49,492 bases of DNA from SZUA-442 sp963792405 (lineage in GTDB: Bacteria > Actinomycetota > Acidimicrobiia > Spongiisociales > UBA5794): the NCBI GenBank assembly GCA_963792405.1, contig CAWBVU010000003.1, forward strand, positions 1-49,492, in the 5' to 3' direction. Below the pieces are notes generated by a model that was not told where the DNA came from, searched no databases, and saw nothing but the letters and a program-made list of their open reading frames with translations. The position numbers were made by a program, and so were the translations under genes. Numbering within the stretch: the first letter of the stretch is position 1; every line of letters begins with the position of its first letter. This document shows, one piece after another, positions 16,508 to 27,021 of this stretch.

Positions 16508-18298
16508 CTAGCCCGTGTAGATGCCTTCGATGACCGTGGCGTACTTGCTCGCCACAACCGAGCGCTTCACCTTCAGGGTGGGGGTGAGCTCGCCGCCCTC
16601 GATGGTGAGGTCCTCGGGGAGGATGCGGAACACCCGGATCGACTCGGCCTTCGACACCGCCTTGTTCGCGTCGTCAACGGCGGCCTGCACGGCGGCGATG
16701 ACGTCCGCGTCGGCACGCAGATCCTCGACCGACGTGACCTCCTTGCCGTTCGACGCGGCCCAGCCGGGAAGCGACTCCTCGTCGAGGGTGACGAGGGCGG
16801 CGATGAAGGGGCGGGCGTCGCCGACGACCATCACCTGGGAGATGATGGCGTGGGCGCGCATCCGGTCCTCCAGCACGGCAGGGGCGACGTTCTTGCCCGC
16901 CGCCGTCACCAGGATCTCCTTCTTGCGGCCGGTGATCGTCAGGAACCCGTCCTCGTCGATGGCACCGATGTCACCGGTGTGGAACCAGCCGTCGGCGTCG
17001 ATCACCTCGGCGGTCGCCTCCGGGTTCCTCCAGTATCCGGCGAACACGTCCGGGCCCTTGATGAGGACCTCGCCGTCGTCCGCGATCCTCGCCGACGACC
17101 CCTGGATCGGCCTGCCCACGGTGCCGACCCTGATCGCGGCGGGCTTGTTCGCCGTCGCCGCAGCGGTGGTCTCGGTGAGCCCGTACCCCTCGAGGGCGAC
17201 GATCCCGATGCCACGGAAGTAGTGGCCCAGGCGCGCACCCAGCGCGGCGCCACCCGAGATCGCGTACTTGATCTCGCCACCGAACAGGTCACGGATCTTG
17301 TGATAGACGAGGCGGTCGAACAGGCCGTGCTGGACCTTCGTCATGAACCCGACCTTGCCGCGCTCGATCCCCTGGCTGTACTCGATCGCCACCTTCGTGG
17401 CCCTGTCGAAGATGGCGCCCTTGCCGTCCCCGTCGGCCTTGGCCTTGGCACCGTTGTAGATCTTCTCGAACACACGAGGCACCGAGAACACCCAAGTGGG
17501 CTTGACCATCGGCAGCTCTTGCATGAGGTTCGGGATGCCGGACGAGTAGGCGATCAGCACGCCGGACGACACACACACCGCCTGGGCCACGCGGGCGAAG
17601 ATGTGGGCGAGGGGCAGGAAGAACAGCGTCCGGTTGTCGTCGGAGAACAGCTCCGCCATCTCGTCGTCGACCTGGACGACCTCCCATGCGAAGTTGCCGT
17701 GGGTGAGCATGCACCCCTTGGGCATGCCGGTCGTCCCCGACGTGTAGACGAGCGTGGCGAGGTCGTCGTGGGCGATGTCGGCGATGCGGCGCTTCAGCTC
17801 CGCCCTGGACTCATCGGTCGCCATCTTGGAGATCACCTCGACGGCGTCGTCCTCGATCACGAAGACGTTGCGGCACTCCGGCGTCTGGTCCTTGATCGAC
17901 TCGTACGTCTCGTACGTCTGGGCGTTCTCCGAGATGAGGGCGACGGCGCCAGAGTTCGACACGATCCATGCGACCTGCTCCGCAGAGGAGGTCTCGTAGA
18001 TCGTCGTGGTCGCGGCACCCGCGGCCCAGATGGCGTAGTCGAAGTAGGTGAACTCGATACGGGTCGCCGAATGCAGGGCGACCCGATCGCCCTTCTCCAC
18101 TCCGAGCGCGACGAGGCCCGCGGCGAGATCCTGCACCGTCTTCCACAGTTCGGCGGTGGTGACGTTGGTGAATCCCGCACCGTCCCGGTACGCGAGGGCT
18201 GCGTGGTTCGGCGCTGCGTCGGCACGGAGCATCAGCTGCTGGACGACGTTCACGTTCGGGGGCGTCGGCACGCCGCCTGGGGTGGTATAGGTCTGCAT
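16508..18298 (-). CDS. long-chain fatty-acid--CoA ligase (FadD15-like), copy 2
   Basis: Second copy of the acyl-CoA synthetase at 11887-13677, 596 residues, with every adenylation motif preserved and no frame break. The upstream region is also conserved (GAGGAGG site), except that the codon before the chosen ATG is GTG instead of ATG, which supports MQTYTTPGG as the true N-terminus. Most base differences from copy 1 are silent, the pattern expected under purifying selection or gene conversion. The two copies could give extra dosage, or one may simply persist because the duplication is recent. Confidence 0.93.
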   Translation of the reverse strand: MQTYTTPGGVPTPPNVNVVQQLMLRADAAPNHAALAYRDGAGFTNVTTAELWKTVQDLAAGLVALGVEKGDRVALHSATRIEFTYFDYAIWAAGAATTTIYETSSAEQVAWIVSNSGAVALISENAQTYETYESIKDQTPECRNVFVIEDDAVEVISKMATDESRAELKRRIADIAHDDLATLVYTSGTTGMPKGCMLTHGNFAWEVVQVDDEMAELFSDDNRTLFFLPLAHIFARVAQAVCVSSGVLIAYSSGIPNLMQELPMVKPTWVFSVPRVFEKIYNGAKAKADGDGKGAIFDRATKVAIEYSQGIERGKVGFMTKVQHGLFDRLVYHKIRDLFGGEIKYAISGGAALGARLGHYFRGIGIVALEGYGLTETTAAATANKPAAIRVGTVGRPIQGSSARIADDGEVLIKGPDVFAGYWRNPEATAEVIDADGWFHTGDIGAIDEDGFLTITGRKKEILVTAAGKNVAPAVLEDRMRAHAIISQVMVVGDARPFIAALVTLDEESLPGWAASNGKEVTSVEDLRADADVIAAVQAAVDDANKAVSKAESIRVFRILPEDLTIEGGELTPTLKVKRSVVASKYATVIEGIYTG

Positions 18299-18429
18299 CA
18301 CGGGCCTCCTCGGGGTTCCTTCGATGGTAGAGAATCCACGATGCGTGTGCCGCACCGGTGGTGACTAGATCCGACGAGATCGGAAAAAGGGTCATCGTCC
18401 GCGGGCACACATCGGCCGATGGAATCGTC

Positions 18430-18675
18430 ATGGACCGTGATGCGACCACCGACGCACCCGTGGAACCGAACCTGACCTTCGAGGTCCGCCCGACCTGCTT
18501 CATCTGCGAACGCCTGTCCGTGACGTTCGACGACAAGGACCGCCCCCTCTGTGCCCGCCACGCCACCATCTTCATGGTGGACCACACGGCACCCAGAGCT
18601 CGGGGCGACGCCGCCAGCGCCCCTCCGTCCCGACCCGGGGTCGACCGCACCGACGGCCCGCCGCACCTGCGGTGA
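18430..18675 (+). CDS. small CxxC...CxxH protein, copy 2
   Basis: Predicted 81-residue protein identical to the one at 13809-14054, with the same CFICER and CARH putative zinc ligands. The coding sequence shows a silent change (TGC/TGT in the second cysteine pair) and no replacement, while the non-coding bases just before the ATG have changed more. That contrast is the main support for translation. Function unknown; not recognised as a named family. Confidence 0.68.
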   Translation: MDRDATTDAPVEPNLTFEVRPTCFICERLSVTFDDKDRPLCARHATIFMVDHTAPRARGDAASAPPSRPGVDRTDGPPHLR

Positions 18676-18839
18676 GGGCAGTCCCCCGCCCACACCGAAT
18701 GCCGTGATCTGCGGCTCGCAAGGTCACGGGCAGAGGTATGTTGATCGGCAGGAGGGATGGGTATGGGGCTACACGCACACGACATCGCATCGGGGCCTCG
18801 TCCACGGCGCCGTCGGATCTCGGGGTGGTCGAGACCACG

Positions 18840-19929
18840 ATGATCGTTCGGTCGATCACGAACCAACCGTTCTCGTTCCCTGCACGGGACGGCTACGCGT
18901 TGCGCGGGACCATCTCGACGCCTCGGATCACCGTTCCCGAGCCTGATGAGCCTTCCGAACCGGAGGCCGAGCCCTCCGCCGAGCCGGCCGCCCCTCGCTA
19001 TGCGCACCCGTTCTTCGCCCCGGCCACGAACGACGACGCCACGCTGACGTTCGACGAGGAGCCAGTCGAACCGGCGACGCCCGACCTTCCCTTCACGCGC
19101 CTCCCCTCCGCCTCCGACCGGGGATCCCTGTGGGAGACCCGGCACGGAACCGAACCCGAGGACTCCAGGGGCGTCGTGATCGTGAACGGGGCCGTCGCGA
19201 TCCCGCACTCGTTCTACCGGGCATTCGCCTCGCACCTCGCCGAGGCGGGGTTCACCGTGATCACGTACGACTACCGCGGGATCGGCACCTCGAGGTCACG
19301 CGACATCAAGACCCTCGAGGCGACGATGACCGACTGGGCGCTGCTCGACATGGCGGCGGCGATCGACTGGGCAGTCGAGCACTACCCGACCGATCGCCTC
19401 TTCCTCGTGGGACACAGTTTCGGGGGCCAGGTCGCCGGGCTCCTCGACAACACGTCGAAGGTCCGTGCGATGGCCACCATCGCCTCCCAGTCCGGGTACT
19501 GGAAGCTGATGGGCGGGAAGCCAGAAGTCGGTCGTGCGCCTCCACATGAAGGTGACCCTGCCGACCCTCTCGAAGCGCCTCGGGTACATGCCGTGGAGCC
19601 GCTTCGGGTCCGGTGAGGACCTGCCGAAGGGCGTGGCCCTGCAGTGGGCGCAGTGGAGCACCGACCCCGACTACCTCTTCAGCGACGACAGCCTGCCGCT
19701 GGAGCGGTACGCCGAGTTCACCGCCCCGATCCTGGCGTACAGCTTCTCCGATGACGACTGGGCGACGGGCCAGGCGGTGGACGCCATGATGGACGCGTAC
19801 CCCGCCGTGTTCCGCGAGCACGTCGTGCCCTCGAGCGTGGGCCTCAAGAAGATCGGCCACCTCGGCTACTTCAAGCCGGAGGCCCAGCCCCTGTGGGACG
19901 ATCTCATCCGGTGGTTCGACACCCGCTGA
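18840..19929 (+). pseudogene. alpha/beta hydrolase, copy 2, disrupted by a +1 frameshift
   Basis: Second copy of the hydrolase at 14219-15307. It is read normally from the ATG at 18840 through the nucleophile elbow (GHSFGG) to about residue 227, where copy 1 has GGGAACCAG and this copy has GGGAAGCCAG, an extra G at 19520. The remaining 130 residues continue cleanly in the next frame to the stop at 19929. As it stands the product would lose the histidine region and be inactive. The Pro/Glu-rich insert is the most diverged part between copies. Sequencing error and true pseudogenisation both fit. Confidence 0.85.
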
Positions 19930-19946
19930 GGGCGTCCCACCCGGCT

Positions 19947-20903
19947 TCAGGACGCGGCGTTGGCCAGATACCAGTCGTACGTCGAGGCGATGCCGTCACG
20001 AAGGCTCGTCTGCGCCTCCCACCCGAGCTCGCTGAGGGCGGAGACGTCGAGGAGCTTGCGGGGCGTGCCATCGGGCATGTCCGGGTCGAACGTGGCCTCG
20101 CCCTCCCAGCCGACCACCTCACCGATCAGGGCCACCAACTCGGCGATCGAGATGTCCTTGCCCGTCCCCACGTTGAGGTGCGTCTCGCCGTCGTAGTGCC
20201 TCGTGGCGTAGATGACGGCGTCCGCGAGGTCGTCGACGTGGAGGAACTCCCTGCGCGGGCGACCGGAGCCCCACACCGGCACCGTCGCTGCTCCGGCGAG
20301 CTTGGCCTCGTGCACCTTGCGGATCAGGGCGGGGAGCACGTGGGACGTCTCGAGGTCGAAGTTGTCGTTCGGGCCGTACAGGTTCGTGGGCATCAGCGAG
20401 ATGGCGCTCATGCCGTACTGCCTTCGGTACATCTTCCCGAGCTCGAGCGCGGCGATCTTCGCGATGGCGTAGCCCTCGTTCGTCTCCTCGAGGGGCCCGG
20501 TCAGGAGGGCGTCCTCGCGCATCGGCTGGGGCGCCTCCCTCGGGTAGATGCAGGACGAGCCGAGCATCACCACACGATCGACGCCGTTCACCCTCGCCGC
20601 CTCGACGACGTTGGAGGCGATCATCAGGTTGTCGTAGAGGAACTGGCCCTGCGCCGAGCGGTTGGCGTGGATGCCCCCGACCTTGGCGGCCGCCAGGATG
20701 ACGAGGTCGGGCTTCGTGGCGGAGACGAAGCGCTCGGTCTCGTCCTGACGGCGAAGGTCGACCTCACTGCTGCGGGCCGTGACGAGGTCACGGATCGGCT
20801 CATCCCCGAGCCTGCGCACGACGGCGGACCCCACCATGCCGGTGTGCCCCGCGACCCACACGGTCGCATCGTCGAGGTCGTAGACGGTGTCGGTCACGCG
20901 CAT
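19947..20903 (-). CDS. fcl: GDP-L-fucose synthase, copy 2 (complete)
   Basis: Complete version, 318 residues, of the enzyme also found truncated at 15326-16240. The N-terminus MRVTDTVYDLDDATVWVAGHTG includes the full first strand. Ser in GSSCIYP and the YAIAK tyrosine/lysine pair are intact, and PTNLYGPNDNF and a C-terminal VGTGKDISI region are typical of GDP-fucose synthases. A GGGAGGG run lies right before the ATG at 20903; its very short spacing leaves the GTG two codons later as an alternative start. No GDP-mannose 4,6-dehydratase gene is in the window, so the substrate must be supplied from elsewhere. The gene is divergent from the asparagine-synthetase-like gene. Confidence 0.93.
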   Translation of the reverse strand: MRVTDTVYDLDDATVWVAGHTGMVGSAVVRRLGDEPIRDLVTARSSEVDLRRQDETERFVSATKPDLVILAAAKVGGIHANRSAQGQFLYDNLMIASNVVEAARVNGVDRVVMLGSSCIYPREAPQPMREDALLTGPLEETNEGYAIAKIAALELGKMYRRQYGMSAISLMPTNLYGPNDNFDLETSHVLPALIRKVHEAKLAGAATVPVWGSGRPRREFLHVDDLADAVIYATRHYDGETHLNVGTGKDISIAELVALIGEVVGWEGEATFDPDMPDGTPRKLLDVSALSELGWEAQTSLRDGIASTYDWYLANAAS

Positions 20904-21115
20904 CCCTCCCTGCTGCAGCGGCAGTGCGCCGTGCTCGATGCGGAAGTGTACCGATGGAGGTGGAAGCCCCATCCCGGGACGCGGCGACGGACGGCTCAGC
21001 TCCCGATACCCGACCAGTCGGAGTGTTCGGATCACGTCGTGCGCGCTCGGCCGGGCAGGCAACCGGTACCATGCCACCCGCTACGCGACCACCATCGACC
21101 GCACCGGGCGGGGGA

Positions 21116-22644
21116 ATGCGACTCTCCATAGGGATATCCGATCTGCCGACGTCGCCCGACCTCACCGAGGGACTGCCCGAGTGGATCAGGGTGACCGACC
21201 GCGGCGTCACGGTCGAGGGTGACCCGGTCCTCCGGCGCCACACCCACGTCCACGTGGCGAAGGACCGCCTCATCGTCGGCACCCACCTCGACGAGGTCAC
21301 CGACGAGATGCAGGGAGCCGGGATCCCTGTCGTGCCCTCACCGAGGGGCGTCTCACACACGCTCACGAACGCCTTCGCCCCCCTCACCCTCACCAACATC
21401 GAAGGGGTCTCGAACCTCGCCGCTGGCGACTCTGTCACTGCCACTCACAGGGACGGGCGGTTCAGCATCGAGGAATCGAACGACTTCCCATGGATCCCCA
21501 GCCGTTCCGCGCGAGGACCGCGCACCGAGCACCCGAACCCTCCGCGACCTCCTCGCAGACGCGACCGACCGGCAACTGGCGTGCGTGAGCGGAGACACGA
21601 CCCTGATGCTGAGCTCCGGGAAGGACTCTGTCGGTCTCGCCATGGCCCTCGCCGACTCCGGCCACACCGAGGTGCGCGCCATCACCCACAAGGCTGGCGA
21701 CTCGGACACGGAGCACGAGTACGCCGCGGAGCTCTGTGCGCCGCCTCGGCATCCGCCACGAGGTCGTCACCCTCCCCGACGATCCCGCCCTCATGCGCAC
21801 CACCCTCACCCGATTCTTCGAGGAGGCCCCACAGCCGAGCGCCGACCTCACCACGATCCCCTACGCCTTCATCACCCAGCAGCACATGTCGCCCGGCGGC
21901 GGCGTCATGGACGGCAGCGGCAACGACACGTACATGGGGTTCCTCAGCCGGTGGAAGTCCCGGCTCAAGGCGAACCTCCGCGTGCGGCCTCGGGTCCTGT
22001 CCCGTACCGTGCGCCAGCGGCTCCCCCTCGACTCGGGCGTGAACTACTTCACCCGCAGCAGGGTGGCGTCACTCCTACCACTGCGGATGTTCCGCACCCA
22101 CGACATCTTCGCTTTCTACCCAGACGCAGTCGACACCGAGGACTACTGGTACCGCGAGGGAGAGAAGGACAACGGCGACCTGGTCGACTTCCTCGCCGCG
22201 ACCGTGTTGCGTCAGGACGATCCGTGCCGCATCAGCCCGAAGATCCACATGGCGGCACGGGTGGCGGGCCTCGAGACGGTCATGCCATGGTGCGATCAGG
22301 CCATCGCGGACTACTACTTCAACCTCCCCGAGGCCGACCGCTTCGACCGGGATGCCAAGTTGAACAAGGTGCTGCTCCGCCGAGCCCTCGCCGAGGCACT
22401 CGACTACGACGAGCGGGTCGTCGGGTCCCATTACTTCGACTTCGACCCCGCACGCTTCATGGTCGCGAACGCCCCCTTCGTGCGTGAGGAGATCCTCGGA
22501 TGCGCCCTGTGGGGGCCTGAGGTCGAGCCGATGTTCGAGCGATGGTTCGCGGCGCTCCCGAATCGGCCCCTGCACGCCCACGCACTCCATGGGCTGTTCA
22601 TGGTGTCCGGGTGGCACAACCACAGCAGGCACCTCACCCGATGA
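21116..22644 (+). pseudogene. asparagine synthetase-like PP-loop protein A, two +1 frameshifts
   Basis: ATP-dependent amide-forming enzyme of the asparagine synthetase family, broken into three frames. Frame 1 runs from the ATG at 21116 to about 21500-21560 and looks like a degenerate glutaminase-type domain ending in LTNIEGVSNLAAGD. Frame 2 carries the PP-loop LSSGKDS and runs to about 21740. Frame 3 continues RLGIRHEVV to the stop at 22644, with the DGSGNDTYMG loop. Removing one C at 21741-21742 rejoins ELCARLGIRHE. The N-terminus is MRLS, so the Met-Cys nucleophile needed for glutamine hydrolysis is absent. It sits between fcl and a glycosyltransferase, so it probably modifies a glycan precursor. 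The frame breaks may be sequencing errors. Confidence 0.78.
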
Positions 22645-22681
22645 CGCGACCCCGCACCTTCGCGACGAGGACGGCACCGGT

Positions 22682-23854
22682 ATGAAGGTGCTGGTCCTCC
22701 ACAATCGCTACCAGATCCCCGGAGGCGAGGACGTCTCGACGGAGATGCACATCGACCTCCTGCGAGCGGGAGGTCACGAGGTCGTGCACCTCGAGGAGAC
22801 GAGTGATCGGGTCTCCGAGCTCGGCCACCTGCGTGTGGCCTTCCGGTCGGTGTGGTCACCGGAGGCGTACGGGACGATCGACGACATCCTCGCCGAGGGC
22901 GGATTCGACGTGATGCACGTGCAGAACTTCTTCCCGCTGTTCAGCCCTTCGGTCTACTACGCGGCCAGGCGTCACGGCGTCCCCGTCGTCCAGTCCCTGC
23001 GCAACTTCCGGTTGGTGTGCCCCCAGGGAATGCTCTTCAGGGACGGTCAGGCGTGCTTCACATGCGTCGGGAAGACCACACCGTGGCCTTCGATCGCCTA
23101 CGGCTGCTACCGGGGTTCGAGGGCAGGGTCGATCGCCGTCACCTCCATGTCGACGGCTCACAAGGCCGGAGGCACGTGGCGAAGGGCAGTGGACCGATAC
23201 GTCACCCCCTCCTGGTACGCCGCAGGCATCTTCATCGAGTCGGGGTGGGACCCCGCCAAGATCACCGCCATCCCCAACTACGTCTTCCCCGACCCGGGCC
23301 CCGGGGATGGTGACGGGGGCTTCGCCCTGTTCGTGGGTCGGCTCGCGCCATCCAAGGGCGTACCGACCATGCTCGAGGCGTGGATCGACCACGGCCTCGA
23401 CATCCCCCTCAGGATCGTCGGCGACGGCGAGCTGCGTGGCCTCGTCGAGGAGACGGCATCGCGCTCGGACGTGATCGAGTACCTGGGTCCCCGCGACATC
23501 GGCAGCGCGATCGACCTCATGGGTCAGGCGTCGTTCATCGTGGTGCCCACGGTCGGCATCGAGACGTTCGGCCGTGTGGTCGCCGAAGCACAGGCGCGAG
23601 GCACGCCTGCGCTCGTGTCGGACAGGGGAGCCCTCACCGAGATCGTCGAGGACGGGAGGTCCGGTGCGCGGGTCGCGCCCGGCGATGCCGCCGCGCTGGC
23701 TTCACGGGCCGTACAGATGTGGCACGACGCCGACGGTGCCCATTCCATGCGCGCCGCGGCGAGGGCGAGTTTCGTCGAGCACTTCTCCAGCGACATCGCC
23801 CTCCAACGGTGGGAGGAGCTGTACGCCGAGGTGATCAAGGCCTCCGGCCGATGA
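22682..23854 (+). CDS. glycosyltransferase family 4
   Basis: Intact GT-B glycosyltransferase of 390 residues. The N-terminal HNRYQIPGGEDVSTEMHI loop is typical of transferases of lipopolysaccharide or capsule loci. The linker region has FALFVGRLAPSKGVPTML. The C-terminal donor site has PTVGIETFGRVVAEAQARGTPAL, with the E-x7-E pair. The ATG at 22682 lies 37 bases after the end of asparagine-synthetase-like gene A and 39 bases before gene B, so the three are probably cotranscribed. The sugar is unknown. Confidence 0.92.
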   Translation: MKVLVLHNRYQIPGGEDVSTEMHIDLLRAGGHEVVHLEETSDRVSELGHLRVAFRSVWSPEAYGTIDDILAEGGFDVMHVQNFFPLFSPSVYYAARRHGVPVVQSLRNFRLVCPQGMLFRDGQACFTCVGKTTPWPSIAYGCYRGSRAGSIAVTSMSTAHKAGGTWRRAVDRYVTPSWYAAGIFIESGWDPAKITAIPNYVFPDPGPGDGDGGFALFVGRLAPSKGVPTMLEAWIDHGLDIPLRIVGDGELRGLVEETASRSDVIEYLGPRDIGSAIDLMGQASFIVVPTVGIETFGRVVAEAQARGTPALVSDRGALTEIVEDGRSGARVAPGDAAALASRAVQMWHDADGAHSMRAAARASFVEHFSSDIALQRWEELYAEVIKASGR

Positions 23855-23893
23855 GCCGATGTCCCACCTGACGAGAGACGGGATTCACCGACC

Positions 23894-25581
23894 ATGCCGA
23901 CCATCGATGCGAGCTTCACCGACCCTGCGGTGACCCGCGTCGAGGGCCCCGACGCCACGTGGTTCATCTCCGGTGCCGAGTCTGCGGACCATGCATCGAT
24001 CGAGCGGCTCACGCGGACGGCGGACGGCGCCACGTTCTGCAAGGACCATGGCAACGCCCTGATAGTGGCGATCACCACGGGCGAACGCCCCCGGGTCCGG
24101 CTGTGGAGGGCCCTGTTCTCGACACACGAGAGCTTCTTCGCGATACGGCCCAACCGCGACGTGGTGGTCAGCGACCACTTCCTCAACGCCCTCGCCTCGC
24201 TCCCCGTCGAGGAGCGAGCGGTCGACGACGTGATCATCACCTTCCACTTCCTGACGAGGGCGACCTTCGGGGCGGACAGCTATCTCGCGGGCGTCAGGCG
24301 GATCACCCACGGCGCGCGACGTCGACATCGACGTGACGACGGGGGCATGGACGACGACGCAGTTCGACCGCCTCATCCCCTCTGCCGAACCCCGCCCACC
24401 GGACGACTACCTGGCCTCGATCGACAGGGCGTTGGCCGAGAGCCTCGAGACGATCGACACACCGCTCGACACGGCGCTGCTGTTCTCCGGTGGGGTGGAT
24501 TCGACGCTCATCCTCGCCCTCGACCCGAAGCGCATGACACCTGTGGCCTTCGTCCCGGACACGCCGGAGTTCGCCGAGGAGACACACTACGCCCGCAATG
24601 CCGCCGACCTCCTCGGTGTGGACGTCATCGAGGTCCCGGTGCACGAGCGGGACTTCGTCGACGAACCTCGAGATCGCGACCGACGCCATCGGACTCCCAG
24701 TCGTGGACGACAGTGCCGGGTACTTCGACCAGCTTCTGCGTACCCAGCCGTTCTCGACCTACATCTTCGGCCTCGGGGCGGACAGCGCGTTCGGCACGAG
24801 CCTCAAGCTCACCAAGTTCTCCAACTGGTTCCGCTTCCCCCTGATCCGCCACGGCCTGGCAGCCATCGCGCCTCGTGCGCCGGGCCATCTCGGATACCGG
24901 ATGGGCCAGGTGTCATCGAGGGCCGACGGCCTCGCACGGGATCCGATGGACCTGGACGGCTTCGCCGCGGAGACCCTCACCCACGGCGACACCTCCCTCT
25001 TCCAGTCCGTCGTGGGTCCCGGGCTCCCACGCCGGATCAAGGAGCTCCAGCTGTCGTACGTCACTGACCGCGTCGAAGCCGTAGGGCGGACCGGAACGAG
25101 CTTCATGGCCCACATGGAGATCTCCCATTGGATGAACGTGTTCGCCAACGCGATGCTCGAGCCACGCATGATGACCCACGCCCTCGGCGAAGTGTCCGTC
25201 AGTCCCTACGCAGACGCGAGGGTGCTACGCGAACTGGCCAGGATCCCGCTCGAGGATCGGTACGTGGACGGGTACCGGTCCAAGTGGATCCTCAAGGACC
25301 TCCTCGCCAGCAAGGTGCCGACGTATCCCATCGACCAGCGCAAGCAGGCGACCGCCCTGCCCTGGGAACGGTTCTACAGGGACGGCCCGCTCTCGGGCAT
25401 CTGGGAGCGGTACGACGTCCCCGACTTCCTCCCCGAGGACGCGAGGGATCGGATCAGGTCCGACACCACGATCACCAGCTGGAACGCCATCACATGGGCG
25501 ATATGGGACGCGCGCGTGCGGCGCAACCCCGATGTGAAGCCCCATCCGGCGGTCGAGTCCCTGTCAGCCAGCTTCGCCTGA
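23894..25581 (+). pseudogene. asparagine synthetase-like PP-loop protein B, two +1 frameshifts
   Basis: Close paralogue of protein C at 27022-28707; the comparison locates both frame breaks. The N-terminal domain (MPTIDASF to FGADSYLAGVRRITH) runs to 24310. One extra G at 24311-24312 shifts the frame; without it the text continues HARDVDIDVTTG. The PP-loop SGGVDST follows. A second extra G at 24663 separates FVD from NLEIATDAIGL, after which the frame is clean to 25581. The catalytic-loop segment is FGLGADSAFG. The protein starts Met-Pro, not Met-Cys, so it cannot release ammonia from glutamine like AsnB. It overlaps the tail of the convergent flippase by 18 bases. Confidence 0.8.
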
Positions 25582-26841
25582 CACGGCCTGCCCTCGCATC
25601 GCCCCTCCGTACACCTTGCGGAGTGACCCGCGCTGGAGGAACCACCGAAGGACACTGGAGGACGCGTTGGCCAGCGGCTGGGCGAACGCCCCGGTCACAC
25701 CCGCGGTGAGACCTGCCACCAGCATCGCGGCGCCCTCGGTCCACGCGATCCACGCGAGTGTGCGCTCCTTGTGGGCACCGAGGAGCTCGTTGAACTGCAG
25801 GAACACCGCAGCCGTCGCGTAGTTGGCGATGATCGTCGCCGCCACGAGCCCGCCGACCTCATAGGCGGACGGCACGATGACCGTCATGGGGTTGAGGGAC
25901 CAGTCCCAGCCAGCGACCACGAGATAGCCGACGGTGGCTGCGGCCACGATGGACAGGTAGATCCGGCTCGTGCGCTCCGCCGTCACGAGGTCGTGATCCA
26001 TGGCCGCTCGCATCGAACGGGGGGCGAGGACCGCAGTGAAGCCCGACGCCAGCACGATGATGGGCTGGCCGACCACGCGAGCCGCTTCGGCGAATCCGAG
26101 GGCCTCGGGACCCGCAAGGCCGACGATGATCGCCGACACGGCGAACCCCATCACGGACGGAGCGGCCGACTGGACGAGGAGCCACTTGCCCTTCTCCACC
26201 AGGGAACGCAGCGCCAGCCTTGCCGGCGCCAGACGGTGGACACCGATTCGGCTGATCGCGAGGGCGAACGCGAGCGACAGGGTGTTGGCGACGATGAGGG
26301 CACCGAAGGGGATCCACACGATCGGCACGTCGACGACGAGGCCGATCCCGACCGTGATGAGCACCGCCATGAGCTGGACCAGGGAGGTGCCGGCCGCGCG
26401 CCACGAAAGGGCCGCGAGATGGAACATCTTCCGGACGTGGTCCTGCATCGGCGACAGGACCGTCGCGACCGCGGAGGTCACCGTGAGGACCACGATGACA
26501 TCCGTGCTCGCATAGCTCGCGGTGATGGCGGCAGCGATCAACGCTGATGAGGCGCCGAGGAGGGACGGGATGAGCCCGAGGAGCAGGCTCTGGTTGACGA
26601 AGGACAGACGCTCGTCCGTCGGGTAGGCCACGGTGGTGACCTCGGCCGGGGTGAAGATGAGATTGCGCGGCAGCACCGTCCCGAACAGGAAGGCCGTGAA
26701 GAAGACGCTGTAGACACCCCGATTGACGTCCCCGAACAGGTTCACCGCCGTCAGCCCGACGACGAACGTGGCGAGTGATGCGAAGGAGCTGTCGAGGAAT
26801 CCCGCGGGAAGGCGGCGTTTGTAGCTCGATTCCTGGCTCAC
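25564..26841 (-). CDS. polysaccharide flippase-like membrane protein
   Basis: A 425-residue polytopic membrane protein with about 12 hydrophobic helices, in the style of Wzx/MATE-type oligosaccharide flippases. It opens with LPAGFLDSSFASLATFVVGLTAVNLFGDVNRGVYS and has long paired helices throughout. The GTG at 26841 lies 8 bases after a GAGGGAGGG site and is preferred; an ATG at 26874 would add 11 basic residues. It stands alone on the minus strand between asparagine-synthetase-like genes B and C. It probably exports the same glycan that those genes and the glycosyltransferase at 22682-23854 help to build. Confidence 0.8.
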   Translation of the reverse strand: MSQESSYKRRLPAGFLDSSFASLATFVVGLTAVNLFGDVNRGVYSVFFTAFLFGTVLPRNLIFTPAEVTTVAYPTDERLSFVNQSLLLGLIPSLLGASSALIAAAITASYASTDVIVVLTVTSAVATVLSPMQDHVRKMFHLAALSWRAAGTSLVQLMAVLITVGIGLVVDVPIVWIPFGALIVANTLSLAFALAISRIGVHRLAPARLALRSLVEKGKWLLVQSAAPSVMGFAVSAIIVGLAGPEALGFAEAARVVGQPIIVLASGFTAVLAPRSMRAAMDHDLVTAERTSRIYLSIVAAATVGYLVVAGWDWSLNPMTVIVPSAYEVGGLVAATIIANYATAAVFLQFNELLGAHKERTLAWIAWTEGAAMLVAGLTAGVTGAFAQPLANASSSVLRWFLQRGSLRKVYGGAMRGQAVSGEAG

Positions 26842-27021
26842 CACGCGTGCCCTCCCTCGGCGGCCGATGCCCATGGTATCGGCACCCCCGCCTGCTACCT
26901 GAGACCGGTGGATGCGGATGAATGTCGTCAAACGATGGGTGGCGGCACCCTGGACGGCTCCGGAGCGGCGCCGCCGTGCGAGACTGAGGCACCCACCGAG
27001 CCAACGAGGTGTGTGCCCGGC

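Noticed and set aside
24300..24670. Programmed +1 frameshifting in the asparagine-synthetase-like genes
   Set aside because: There is no common slippery motif and no in-frame stop at the shift points, and the intact paralogue C needs no shift.
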